Shown piece by piece: positions 28,918 to 37,105 of a stretch of 62,693 nt of DNA. Each line of letters opens with the position of its first letter. Position 1 is the first letter of the stretch. The stretch is from contig JAJYTE010000010.1 of assembly GCA_021793215.1 (NCBI GenBank), positions 1-62,693 on the forward strand. Reading direction: 5' to 3'. This DNA is from Bacillota bacterium (GTDB lineage: Bacteria > Bacillota > Sulfobacillia > JAJZYS01 > JAJYTV01). The translations under genes were made by a program, and so were the position numbers. The notes below the pieces were generated by a model. That model saw nothing but the letters and a program-made list of their open reading frames with translations. It ran no database searches and had not been told where the DNA came from.

Positions 28918-29604
28918 GGCCGGAACGAACCCATCGTGCGGCGGCCGCTGGTGAGGGAGGGGCGGTCGAACTGCCCGGCCCTCCCTCCGCGGTTCACGCT
29001 CGCCGGCCGCACCGGGACAAGCCGTCGACCGCCCGAGCCGCAAGCGGTGCGGCGGGCCGTGGGGCGCAGCCGCGTGGACGAATTGTCCATCTGCGGGCTT
29101 GAATAGTTTCCTTGAAACCAACGCGAATGTGATCGAAGAGTGTCAATATATAGAAATTGCCTGGAAGTGGTGAGAACGTTCTGGGTCGGACCGTGGCCGA
29201 CGGCCGACTGGGACAACGCCCTGAAACTGGCCACCCAGCAGGCGTCGAAGGACGCGCACACCCGATTCCCGGGCAAGGATGGAGTGGCCCTGTTCGCCGG
29301 GGGACAGGACGCTCCGTCCGAGGCCGCATTCTCGGTCGGGGCGGGCGAACCGCTACGTCGTCGAGTCCCTCGGCTACCGGGCGCCGGAACTGGCCGCTGT
29401 CATGGCCCCTGCACGCTGAGGGGGGATCGCAGGAACGCGCGCAGTCGGACCCTGAGGCACGACGCGCGATGCGCAAGAGCGGCGCCGCGGCCGGATCCGT
29501 GCGGCGGCACAGCGAGGAGAACGCCTCAGCCGAAGCCTCACAGGTGGCCACCTGAGGTGAACGCGAACTATCCTGGCCAGTTCCGGCACCAAGGCGGGCT
29601 AGCA
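28456..29604 (+). repeat. Duplicated block, copy A (internally deleted)
   Basis: Copy A is the 3' part of yunB, its 185-base 3' flank, about 70 bases of unrelated AT-richer DNA (29102-29170), then the end of an anti-sigma-like gene and its 3' flank. It aligns at high identity with 31191-33400 (copy B). Relative to copy B it lacks about 1.1 kb, the whole sigma gene and most of the anti-sigma gene. Confidence 0.85.
29170..29419 (+). pseudogene. 3' remnant of an anti-sigma-like gene (copy A)
   Basis: Translation in broken frames gives F-W-V-G-P-W-P-T-A-D-W and H-T-R-F-P-G-K-D-G-V-A-L-F-A-G-G, nearly the same as the C-terminus of the intact protein at 32321-33217. Extra bases after S-V-G shift the frame before the conserved end L-A-A-V-M-A-P-A-R. 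There is no start codon or 5' part. It is the scar of the duplication. Confidence 0.85.
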
Positions 29605-29610
29605 AGAGCC

Positions 29611-29696
29611 AGAAAAATGAGAGAGTACCCCGAGCGCACCGGGCTACTCTCTGACCGGAACCCTGGCCAAGCAGCCTGGGACCGCATGCAGCGAAT
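29611..29696 (+). promoter_or_regulatory. Structured leader upstream of a terminator and binding-protein gene
   Basis: The segment begins with an 8-bp stem AGAGAGTA/TACTCTCT (29620-29627 with 29645-29652) whose inner part adds CCCG/CGGG pairing, followed by about 45 bases that end in a T-tailed hairpin. The layout resembles a cis-acting aptamer plus terminator before a transporter gene. It did not match the SAM, TPP, glycine, cobalamin, guanidine or T-box cores recalled here. It could equally be two ordinary terminators. Confidence 0.35.
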
Positions 29697-29733
29697 AACG
29701 GCGCGCGGTCAGAAGACCAGGGCGCCGTTTTTT
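29697..29733 (+). terminator. Rho-independent terminator upstream of the orphan binding protein
   Basis: AACGGCGC (29697-29704) pairs with GCGCCGTT (29722-29729), with an inner GGTC-AGAA-GACC hairpin, followed directly by six T. It ends 107 bases before the ATG at 29841, so it may be an attenuator for that gene rather than the end of an upstream unit. Confidence 0.75.
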
Positions 29734-29840
29734 GAACGCAACCATCATACTAGCAGATTGTCAGACACTCAGGAAGGGAATGCCGTCGCTGCAACGAACT
29801 GACTGACCACTCTGATGTTGACACGAGGGGGAACGAAGTA

Positions 29841-31124
29841 ATGCGTCTACGTGGATCAGCGACCGCTCTCGCCTTCGCGTTCGTCTCCATGGCAGCTCTG
29901 GTTGGAGGCTGTGGATCCGCCCCGGCAACCGGGTCTTCCGCTCCGAAAGTCATCAAGATCGGGTTCCTCGCCCCCGAGACCGGCAACGCAGCCGCGTCTG
30001 GTGCGGACATGATCCACGGCTGGCAGATGTGGTGGAAGCAGCACGGGTCCACGATCGACGGGTACAAGGTCGAAACCACATTCTACGACACCGGATCGGA
30101 CCCGCAGCAGGCGCTGACCAAGGCGCGCCAGGCCGTCCAGCAGGACGGAATGCAGATGATCGTGGGGCCATACCTCGCATCATCCGGCCTCGCCGTCGCG
30201 CCATACCTCGAGCAGAGCCAGGTGCCGTTCTTCATGCCGACCGTCTCCGCGGACGATCTCACCCAGCGCACCCGCAGCCCCTACCTGATCCGCACAGCAG
30301 GCTGGACCTCGAGTCAGACGACGCACCCGGCGGGCACCTGGGCCTATGACCAGGGGTACCACACGGTCGTGACGATCGGGAGTGAGTACGCCTTCGGCTA
30401 CGAGACGGTCGGAGGGTTCGCGCAGACCTTTACGGCCAAGGGCGGCAAGGTGCTCAAGCAGCTCTGGACGCCGCTCGGCACGGCGAACTTCGGGCCCTTC
30501 CTCTCGCAGGTCCGGCTGCTCAAGCCGCAGGCCGTGTTCGTCGAGATGGTCGGCGCCGACGCGCCGAACTTCCTCAAGCAGTGGCAGTCCTTCGGACTCG
30601 CCGGCAACGTCAAGCTGATCGGCAACGAAACCCTGACAGACCAGTCCAACATCCGCACCCTGCCGCTCAAGGACGTGGTCGGGATCACGACCTTCGCGCA
30701 CTACGCCGAGGGGCGGCAGAACAGCGCGACGCAGCAGTTCGACCAGCAGTTCAGCAAGGCGTACAAGGAGCTCCCGTCCTACATGGCGGCCGCCTGCTAC
30801 ACCTCTGCGGAATGGATCGCCCAGGCGATCGGCAAGACGAATGGCAACGTCACAAAGAAAGTTGCGTTCTTGAACGCCGTGCGCTCTATCTCGTTCACAG
30901 ATACGCCGCTCGGTCCGATGAAGCTCGACCAGTACGGCAACCCGATCGAGAACGTCTACATCCGCACGGTGGAAGCCACGCCGTCGCAGTACAGCAAGGT
31001 CGCCGTCGCCTGGAACGTACCGACCTACACCTACCACAACGTCTCGCAGTTCTGGACCTTCAACCCCGCGCAGTACCTGAAGCAGCCCGACTACTCCCCG
31101 ACCTTCCAAGGCATCGCGAAGTAG
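29841..31124 (+). CDS. ABC transporter substrate-binding lipoprotein, LivJ-like (orphan)
   Basis: The ATG at 29841 follows GAGGGGGAA. The 427-residue protein has a lipoprotein signal with the lipobox L-V-G-G-C (Cys24), then the periplasmic-binding fold of the branched-chain amino acid/amide receptor type (I-G-F-L-A-P-E-T-G, then V-G-P-Y-L-A-S-S-G in the hinge region). No permease or ATPase gene lies next to it. It sits exactly between the two copies of the yunB-sigma duplication, which suggests that it came in with that rearrangement. Ligand unknown. Confidence 0.88.
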   Translation: MRLRGSATALAFAFVSMAALVGGCGSAPATGSSAPKVIKIGFLAPETGNAAASGADMIHGWQMWWKQHGSTIDGYKVETTFYDTGSDPQQALTKARQAVQQDGMQMIVGPYLASSGLAVAPYLEQSQVPFFMPTVSADDLTQRTRSPYLIRTAGWTSSQTTHPAGTWAYDQGYHTVVTIGSEYAFGYETVGGFAQTFTAKGGKVLKQLWTPLGTANFGPFLSQVRLLKPQAVFVEMVGADAPNFLKQWQSFGLAGNVKLIGNETLTDQSNIRTLPLKDVVGITTFAHYAEGRQNSATQQFDQQFSKAYKELPSYMAAACYTSAEWIAQAIGKTNGNVTKKVAFLNAVRSISFTDTPLGPMKLDQYGNPIENVYIRTVEATPSQYSKVAVAWNVPTYTYHNVSQFWTFNPAQYLKQPDYSPTFQGIAK

Positions 31125-31190
31125 GTCGCAGGACCGGGGGCGCGCCGCTGCGGCGGCGTCGCCTCCGGTCTCTGCCTGAGGAGGGCGCAG

Positions 31191-31643
31191 ACCGACGTTA
31201 CGCCCGACGTCGGGCGCATCAACGACGAAGCGGGGAAGGCGGATCTCGCGATCGACGCGGCGCTCAAGCATCTCCCGAGCCAGCCGATCTCCATCTGGGC
31301 AGGCGCTCGGGGCAAAGCTACTCTCCGCCTACGCTCCGATGATCCCCGTGACGCTGATCCCCTACGGCGCCTTGACGATCAACTCCCACGAGAGCTTCCA
31401 GCAGGCCGGCATCAACCAGACGCTCCTGACGGTCTACCTCGATACCGATACGACCGTTCAGGTCGTCGTGCCGCTCGTCTCCAAGGAGAAGCACCTCAAG
31501 ATGCGCGTGCCCATCAGCAGGAGTGGATCGCGGGTGCGGTGCCGCAGACGGTCGTGATGACAGGCACGACGCCCTCGAAGATCATCTCGATCCCGATCGG
31601 GAGCAGTACGTTAACGAGCGGCGGGGTGGGAGCAGGCAAGTAG
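31191..31643 (+). pseudogene. yunB: 5'-truncated, frameshifted yunB (copy B)
   Basis: The sequence aligns with bases 28456-28917 of the intact gene. It begins at T-P-D-V-G-R-I-N-D-E and so lacks the first 90-odd codons, including the membrane helix. A 5-base deletion at the I-S-I-P-L-G-Q segment (about 31294) and a 1-base deletion in the P-I-A-Q-E-W segment (about 31515) break the frame. It cannot make YunB. Confidence 0.88.
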
Positions 31644-31808
31644 GTCGGGAACGAGCCCGTCGCGCGGCAGCCGCTGGCGAGGCAGGGGCGGTCGAACTGC
31701 CCGTCCCTCCCTCCGCGGTTCACGCCCGCCGGCCGCACAGGGACAAGCCGCCGACCGCGCGAGCCGCAAGCGGTGCGGCGGGCAGTGGGGCGCAGTCGCG
31801 TGAACGAA

Positions 31809-32324
31809 ATGGCCAACTGCGGGTTCCTACTCTGTGCGGAGGTGGAGACGACGACGCTCGAGTCCCTCATGCGTACCTACGCCCGGAGCGTCTACCAGCA
31901 GGCCTACCTCTACACTGGGAATCCCGTCATGGCGGACGACGTTACGCAGAACGTGTTCCTTGCGGCGTACCGGCACCTCGGTGCGATTCGCAACCCGAAG
32001 GCTTGGCTGACGAGGGCAACGCTGAACGCCGCGCGCAACATGCTTCGCGATCTGGCGCGCCATCCTGCGGCGGAACTTCCGGCAGACCTCCCCGATGCAG
32101 GCGCCGATCCGGCCGCACGCTACGAGGAGCAGGACGTGATCGAGGCGATCCTCGCGCTTCCGGAGGACCTGCGCCAGGTGATCGTGCTCGTCTACTACCA
32201 GGGCAGTCTCGGGCGCGAGGCGGGCTCACTGCTCGGGGTTCCCGAGGGCACCGTGCGCAGCCGCCTGGCGCGGGCGCGTCGCCTGCTGAGGCAACGGCTG
32301 GAGGAGGAGGAGGGGGAAGGATGA
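31809..32324 (+). CDS. ECF-type RNA polymerase sigma factor
   Basis: The start is uncertain: ATG 31809 and GTG 31842 are both possible and neither has a well-spaced ribosome site; conserved sequence begins near L-E-S-L-M-R-T-Y. Region 2 includes D-D-V-T-Q-N-V-F-L-A-A-Y, and region 4 has the helix-turn-helix L-P-E-D-L-R-Q-V-I-V-L-V-Y-Y with G-V-P-E-G-T-V-R-S-R-L-A-R-A-R. It should direct polymerase to a small regulon. Its stop overlaps the start of the next gene (ATGA), the usual sigma/anti-sigma coupling. Confidence 0.87.
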   Translation: MANCGFLLCAEVETTTLESLMRTYARSVYQQAYLYTGNPVMADDVTQNVFLAAYRHLGAIRNPKAWLTRATLNAARNMLRDLARHPAAELPADLPDAGADPAARYEEQDVIEAILALPEDLRQVIVLVYYQGSLGREAGSLLGVPEGTVRSRLARARRLLRQRLEEEEGEG

Positions 32325-33217
32325 AGCGAGGCATCGAGGAGACGTTGCGCGATCTGCCTGACGCCATGGACCGGGCGGGAATCACACCAGATCTCAAGGC
32401 GCTCAGCAGCCGAATCGGGCGTGCGCCGCTGCGGCGGGGCGCCGGCCTTGGGTGGCTGCTCGCAGGCGTCGCCACCCTGACCGCCTTGGTGACGGTCGCC
32501 GCGCTGGTGCGCGGGACGGCAGGGCCCGGGCGGCATGTGAAGCCCACCGCAGCGAAGAAGGCAACCGGTGTTCGCAACTACGGAACGGCTCGGCAGGAAC
32601 TTGGACAGCGACTCTCGGGTGCGCCGATCCCCGTCTACCTTCCGCTGACGGTCGGCAAGGGCATGGTCCTTGGATCGATCGACGCCAGCTTTCGGGTGAC
32701 GGCGAAGGGGTACACGGTCACCATGGGGTACGGCCCAAAGACTGCGCTCCCCCTGAACTCGCCCAAGGCGCAGTTCGGGAACGCGGAACTCCTCATGATA
32801 GTGCGGGGCGCGGCACCCGGCGGCAGCCTGCAGCTCTCGCGCTGGATCCCCCTGCCGAGCCAAGCGCCGATCCCTGGCGCAGCGCAGGGCAGCGTGGACC
32901 TCGGCCACGGCATCGTCGGCACGACGTTCATCGGAGGCGGTGGACAGGAGGCGGTCACGTGGCACGAGGGCGGTTGGACGTTCTGGGTCGGGCCATGGCA
33001 GACAGCCGACTGGGGCAACCCCCTGAAACTGGCCGCCCAGCAGGCGTCGAAGTACGCGCACACCCGATTCCCGGGCAAGGATGGAGTGGCCCTGTTCGCA
33101 GGGGGACAGGATGCTCCGTCCGAGGCCGTCTTCTCGGTCGGCGGGAACCGCTACGTCGTCGAGTCCCTCGGCTACCGCGCGCCGGAACTGGCCGCCGTCA
33201 TGGCCCCGGCACGCTGA
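32321..33217 (+). CDS. Putative transmembrane anti-sigma factor
   Basis: The ATG at 32321 overlaps the sigma stop and follows AGGAGGAGG-rich sequence; the frame extends upstream to 31523, but that part is a shadow of the sigma gene. The 298-residue protein has a cytoplasmic N-terminus of about 40 residues, one membrane helix (about 43-64) and an outer domain of about 230 residues with no recognised enzyme motif. Position and topology suggest that it holds the sigma factor inactive until an external signal. A C-terminal fragment of its duplicate remains at 29170-29419. Confidence 0.7.
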   Translation: MKRGIEETLRDLPDAMDRAGITPDLKALSSRIGRAPLRRGAGLGWLLAGVATLTALVTVAALVRGTAGPGRHVKPTAAKKATGVRNYGTARQELGQRLSGAPIPVYLPLTVGKGMVLGSIDASFRVTAKGYTVTMGYGPKTALPLNSPKAQFGNAELLMIVRGAAPGGSLQLSRWIPLPSQAPIPGAAQGSVDLGHGIVGTTFIGGGGQEAVTWHEGGWTFWVGPWQTADWGNPLKLAAQQASKYAHTRFPGKDGVALFAGGQDAPSEAVFSVGGNRYVVESLGYRAPELAAVMAPAR

Positions 33218-33397
33218 GGGGGCGATCGCAGCAACGCGCGCGGGCGAACCCCGCGGCGCGAAGCGCGGTGCGCAAGAGCGGCGCCGCTGCCGGATCCGTG
33301 CGAAGCCCGGCGGCGCAGCGGAGTCTAGCCGAAATCTCGCATGTAGTCCCGTGAGGTGAAGGCGAACTCTCCTCGCAAGTTCCCACGCCAAGGCGGA

Positions 33398-34195
33398 CTA
33401 GGCGTCTTTTGGCGTCGTCGCGATGCGCAGTTCAGTCAGGAGCTGCTTCGTGATGCTGCCGCCGAAGCGCGCGTTGACCAGCGACTCGACGCAGTCCGCG
33501 AGACGCTCCCCGCGTTCGCCCAGGGCGCGGACGGCAGAGTACGTGCGCAGAAGGTCGCGGTACGCGGCCGCGGAGTAGGTGCGCTTCCAAAGGTAGCGTC
33601 GCAGCGCCACCTTGGCGAAGCGCGGTGAGCAGTCGAGCTCCGCCATCTCCCTGGGGAGTTCCTCGGAGGTTGGCAGGCGGAAGCCGAGCTTCACGTCGGG
33701 ATCGTAGCGCAGGTAGCAGTCCTGGCTCTCCGCGACGAACCTCCCGTCCTCGCCGGCGACGTCCGTGGTCTGGAGGATCGCGAGCGCGCCGCCTGGACGG
33801 AGTGCGTCGGCGGACTTCTCGACGCGTACCGCCGGATCCACCCAGTGGAAGGACGTCGCCGCGACCACCAGGTCGAAGCGCTCCGGCGGCAGATCGTACT
33901 CCTCGAAAGCGCAGACCGCGATCTCTACATCGGCGTAGGTGGCGAGACGGCGGCGCGCGGCCGCCGCCATGTGCTCGCCGATCTCCACCGCCGTGACTTT
34001 GAGGCCGCGCTCCGCAAGCGCCTCGGTGAAGATGCCCGTGCCGCAGCCGATCTCCAGCACCCGCGCTCCGGGCCCAAGGCGCGCTTCGCGGGTGAGGTCT
34101 GCCACAGCCTGCGGCGGGTAGGGGGGACGCGCGCGGTCGTAGAGTGGCGCATCCTCGTCAAAGGTCATGCGCAGCTGCTCGCGATCCAACCCCAT
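33398..34195 (-). CDS. SAM-dependent methyltransferase (class I)
   Basis: The ATG at 34195 has GGAGGGG about 6 bases upstream; the longer frame is an extension. The 265-residue protein has motif I V-L-E-I-G-C-G-T-G, an acidic residue after strand 2 (V-T-A-V-E-I-G) and the F-D-L-V-V-A-A-T-S-F-H-W segment typical of the UbiE/Tam-like group. It contains a Y-D-R-A-R-P-P-Y-P motif near the N-terminus, common in that subgroup. Substrate unknown. Its 3' end touches the edge of duplicated block B. Confidence 0.85.
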   Translation of the reverse strand: MGLDREQLRMTFDEDAPLYDRARPPYPPQAVADLTREARLGPGARVLEIGCGTGIFTEALAERGLKVTAVEIGEHMAAAARRRLATYADVEIAVCAFEEYDLPPERFDLVVAATSFHWVDPAVRVEKSADALRPGGALAILQTTDVAGEDGRFVAESQDCYLRYDPDVKLGFRLPTSEELPREMAELDCSPRFAKVALRRYLWKRTYSAAAYRDLLRTYSAVRALGERGERLADCVESLVNARFGGSITKQLLTELRIATTPKDA

Positions 34196-34623
34196 CGCCC
34201 CCTCCAGGTCGATCCGCAGTCTCCTTCGTCGTGAGCGAGCATGGACTTCGCCCGCCGGGGCAGCCGGCCCTGCGGCCCCGAGACGTCCCGTCGCTCGGCG
34301 CGAGATGCCTAAAGGGGCCGAGTCTTCTCCGCGCAAGACACCGTGCGGCACATCTTGCGATGCGACAAACATACAGGACGTTCGCCCGCTCCGCACGCGC
34401 TCGCCGAGTCCGAGCCGAGCAGAATTCTCCAGGCGGACGAAGCATCGCGCGGTCAGCAAATTCTCACACTTCCGACGGGAGACTGTGACGCGATCACGCC
34501 TCCCTCACGCGCAATGGCGCAGTTTCTTTGCACCAGGTGAACCTTGTCTTAACAGCCGACTCATTGCTAGAATAAAGTTGTTGGAGGCTGCGCAAGCCCC
34601 GCGGATACGAAAGGGGCGTTCAG
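34196..34623. other. Intergenic region between divergent methyltransferase and opuC genes
   Basis: 428 bases without a supported gene. The half nearer the opuC genes is less GC-rich and contains their promoter (34544-34573). No riboswitch or terminator was recognised. Confidence 0.45.
34544..34573 (+). promoter_or_regulatory. Promoter of the osmolyte transporter operon
   Basis: TTGTCT (34544-34549), an 18-base spacer and TAGAAT (34568-34573) lie 50 bases before the GTG start at 34624. This fits a sigma-A-type promoter. No operator symmetry was noticed. Confidence 0.6.
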
Positions 34624-35745
34624 GTGCTTGAATTTCAAAACGTAAGCAAGGCGTACCGCGACGGCACAGTGGCAGTTCGTGGACTGAACTTGCGCGTGGA
34701 GCGTGGCGAGTTCGTTGTGCTGATCGGCCCATCAGGCTGCGGCAAGACGACGAGTCTTCGCATGGTCAACCGGATGGTGGAGCCGACCGGCGGTTCCCTC
34801 ACGCTCGAGGGACGCGACGTGACATCGTACGACCCGGTGCAGCTGCGTCGGGGCATCGGCTACGTCGTGCAGCAGATCGGACTCTTCCCGCACATGACCA
34901 TCGCGGAGAACATCGAAGTGGTGCCCCGCCTGCAGGCATGGTCTGCGCAGCGCCGCTCCGAGCGCACAACCGAACTTCTGGGGCTCGTCGGGATGGACCC
35001 GGACACGTACCGGAACCGGTTCCCGCATGAGCTCTCCGGCGGCCAGCAGCAGCGCATCGGCGTGTTGCGCGCCTTGGCTGCCGACCCCGATCTCATTCTG
35101 ATGGACGAACCGTTCGGAGCGCTCGACCCGATCACGCGCGAGCAGCTGCAGGACGAACTGAAGCGCCTGCAAGAGGCCGTCCACAAGACGATCGTCTTCG
35201 TCACGCACGACATGGACGAGGCGCTGCGCCTCGCGAACCGCATCGCCGTACTGAAGCAGGGAGACCTCCTGCAGTACGACACGCCGGCGGAGATCCTGCG
35301 CAACCCCGCCGACGAGTTCGTCGCGCAGTTCGTGGGGCGCCACCGCCTCGCAGAGACGCAGATGCCCCGGTCGGTGCGCGACGTCATGAACCCGCGGCCA
35401 GTCACTCTGGGCATGGGTGCGTCGACGGAGGAAGCCTTCGCGATCATGCAGAGCCGTCAGGTCGACACGCTCTTGGTCATCGACCAGCAGGGCAAGATGC
35501 GCGGCTTCGTCAGCGCGCTCCACCTGGCGCACCGGCGCGCCGACGGCAAGACGCTCGGCGAAGTGTGCGAGCCGAACCTCGCGACCGTGGCGCCCGACGA
35601 GGACGCGTCCGCGGCCTTCAACCGTCTCGACCAGGAGCACCTGCAGTACCTGGCGGTCGTGGAGAACGGTCAGCTGAAGGGCATCGTGACGCGCCGCTCC
35701 ATGGTCCGCGCGCTCGCGGCTGCGGTCTGGGGTGATGCGCAGTGA
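34624..35745 (+). CDS. opuCA: Glycine betaine/carnitine/choline ABC transporter ATPase with CBS domains
   Basis: GTG start at 34624. The 373-residue protein has Walker A G-P-S-G-C-G-K-T-T, signature L-S-G-G-Q-Q-Q-R, Walker B L-I-L-M-D-E-P-F-G-A-L-D, and a C-terminal tandem CBS pair (about 250-365) that senses ionic strength or nucleotides in OpuA/OpuC systems. It energises uptake of compatible solutes under osmotic stress. Four genes follow one another with overlapping stops and starts, so they form one operon. Confidence 0.92.
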   Translation: MLEFQNVSKAYRDGTVAVRGLNLRVERGEFVVLIGPSGCGKTTSLRMVNRMVEPTGGSLTLEGRDVTSYDPVQLRRGIGYVVQQIGLFPHMTIAENIEVVPRLQAWSAQRRSERTTELLGLVGMDPDTYRNRFPHELSGGQQQRIGVLRALAADPDLILMDEPFGALDPITREQLQDELKRLQEAVHKTIVFVTHDMDEALRLANRIAVLKQGDLLQYDTPAEILRNPADEFVAQFVGRHRLAETQMPRSVRDVMNPRPVTLGMGASTEEAFAIMQSRQVDTLLVIDQQGKMRGFVSALHLAHRRADGKTLGEVCEPNLATVAPDEDASAAFNRLDQEHLQYLAVVENGQLKGIVTRRSMVRALAAAVWGDAQ

Positions 35746-36413
35746 CGAGCGGCATCTGGCCGGATATCGTCGCGCATGGCGCCCTGATCTGGCAGGACCT
35801 CCTGCAGCACGTGGAGCTCGTCTTCATCTCCGTTGCGATCGGCTGCCTGATCGCCATTCCCGTCGGCATCTGGCTCACGCGCCACACGCGGGCCGCAGAG
35901 GTCGTGATCACGATCACCGGGCTGATCCAGACCGTGCCGAGCCTGGCGCTGCTGGCCTTCGTGCTGCCGATCCTCGGCGTCGGCCTCGCCCCGTCGCTGT
36001 CCGCGCTGGCGCTCTACGCTCTGCTGCCGATCCTGCGCAACACCTACGTCGGCATTCGGGCTGTGCCTGGGCCCACCGTGGAGTGCGCGATCGCGATGGG
36101 CATGAGCCGGACGCAGGCGTTGACGCGCGTAGAGCTGCCGCTCGCGATGCCGGTGATCGTGGCGGGCGTACGGCTCTCGACGGTCTACCTGATCTCCTGG
36201 GCGGTGCTGGCGGCCCTGATCGGCGGCGGCGGCCTCGGGGTCCTGATTCTCGAGGGTCTGTCGACCTACGACTTCGGCCTGATCATCGCCGGGGCGGTTC
36301 CGGCGGCGCTGCTGGCGATCCTGGCCGGCTTCGGGCTCGGCTGGTTGCAGAAGGCCCTGACGCCGCGCGGGATCCGTGAACTCGCGACCGGTGGGAGGGG
36401 TGGAGCCGCGTGA
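35742..36413 (+). CDS. opuCB: Osmoprotectant ABC transporter permease
   Basis: GTG at 35742 overlaps the ATPase stop. The 223-residue membrane protein has about five or six helices and the coupling loop C-A-I-A-M-G-M-S-R-T-Q-A, followed by L-P-L-A-M-P-V-I-V-A-G. It pairs with the second permease two genes on. The family assignment rests on gene order and on the P-S-L-A-L-L-A-F-V-L-P segment typical of OpuCB/ProW-type proteins. Confidence 0.9.
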   Translation: MTSGIWPDIVAHGALIWQDLLQHVELVFISVAIGCLIAIPVGIWLTRHTRAAEVVITITGLIQTVPSLALLAFVLPILGVGLAPSLSALALYALLPILRNTYVGIRAVPGPTVECAIAMGMSRTQALTRVELPLAMPVIVAGVRLSTVYLISWAVLAALIGGGGLGVLILEGLSTYDFGLIIAGAVPAALLAILAGFGLGWLQKALTPRGIRELATGGRGGAA

Positions 36414-37105
36414 ACCTGTTCTCGTACCTCGTCCAGAACATGAGCACGGTCACGCAGACGGCTGGCATCCACGCCCTGCTCTCGGTCGAGGGCACCGTGC
36501 TCGGCGCGATCGTTGCGATCCCGTTCGGCCTGTGGGCCTACCGGCGCAACGGCGTGCGGCGCATCGCGGCTGCGGTCGCCGAGACCATCCAGACCATCCC
36601 GAGCCTTGCGCTCCTGGCGATCCTGATGATCTGGTTCGGCATCGGCAACACGACCCTCGTGGTCGCGCTCTTCCTCTACTCCCTGATGCCGATGCTGCAC
36701 AACACGGTCGAGGGGCTGCTGAGCGTGGACCCGCAGCTCGTGGAGGTGGCGAAGGCACTTGGGATGTCGAGTCGGCAGGCTCTTTTCAGGGTCCAGGTCC
36801 CACTCGCGGCGCCGATCATCCTCACGGGCTTCCGCGTCGCGCTGGTAACGTCGATCGGCATCGCGACCGTCGGCGTGTTCATCGGTGCGGCCGGCCTCGG
36901 CAGCATCATCTACGAGGGCATGCAGGTGCAAAGTGCCTCCCAGATCTTCGCGGGCGCCTTGCCCGCGGCGCTGATGGCGATCGTGATCGACGGCCTGCTC
37001 GCCGTGCTGGCCGCTAGGGCGGGAAGCAAGAAGGCGCGCCGCCCGCGACGCGGCGGCCCGCCCCGTCCACTTCAGACCACCACAGAAGGAGATGGCTCAA
37101 TTTGA
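36410..37105 (+). CDS. opuCD: Osmoprotectant ABC transporter permease
   Basis: GTG at 36410 overlaps the previous stop. The 231-residue protein is a paralogue of the preceding permease (I-P-S-L-A-L-L-A-I-L-M-I-W, then A-K-A-L-G-M-S-S-R-Q-A-L). The two permeases would form a heterodimer. A basic C-terminal tail rich in Lys and Arg follows the last helix. Its stop overlaps the start of the binding-protein gene. Confidence 0.9.
   Translation: MNLFSYLVQNMSTVTQTAGIHALLSVEGTVLGAIVAIPFGLWAYRRNGVRRIAAAVAETIQTIPSLALLAILMIWFGIGNTTLVVALFLYSLMPMLHNTVEGLLSVDPQLVEVAKALGMSSRQALFRVQVPLAAPIILTGFRVALVTSIGIATVGVFIGAAGLGSIIYEGMQVQSASQIFAGALPAALMAIVIDGLLAVLAARAGSKKARRPRRGGPPRPLQTTTEGDGSI

Larger units (their letters stand above)
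31191..33400 (+). repeat. Duplicated block, copy B (yunB remnant, sigma, anti-sigma)
   Basis: This is the fuller copy of the block shared with 28456-29604. The match resumes at 32978 after the part missing from copy A and continues through the 3' flank of the anti-sigma gene to about 33400, where the methyltransferase gene ends. Substitutions are scattered along the match, so the event is not very recent. Confidence 0.85.

Noticed and set aside
31523-32320. Extension of the anti-sigma frame upstream to 31523
   Set aside because: It overlaps the yunB remnant and the sigma gene in another frame; the coupled ATGA start at 32321 is the natural one.
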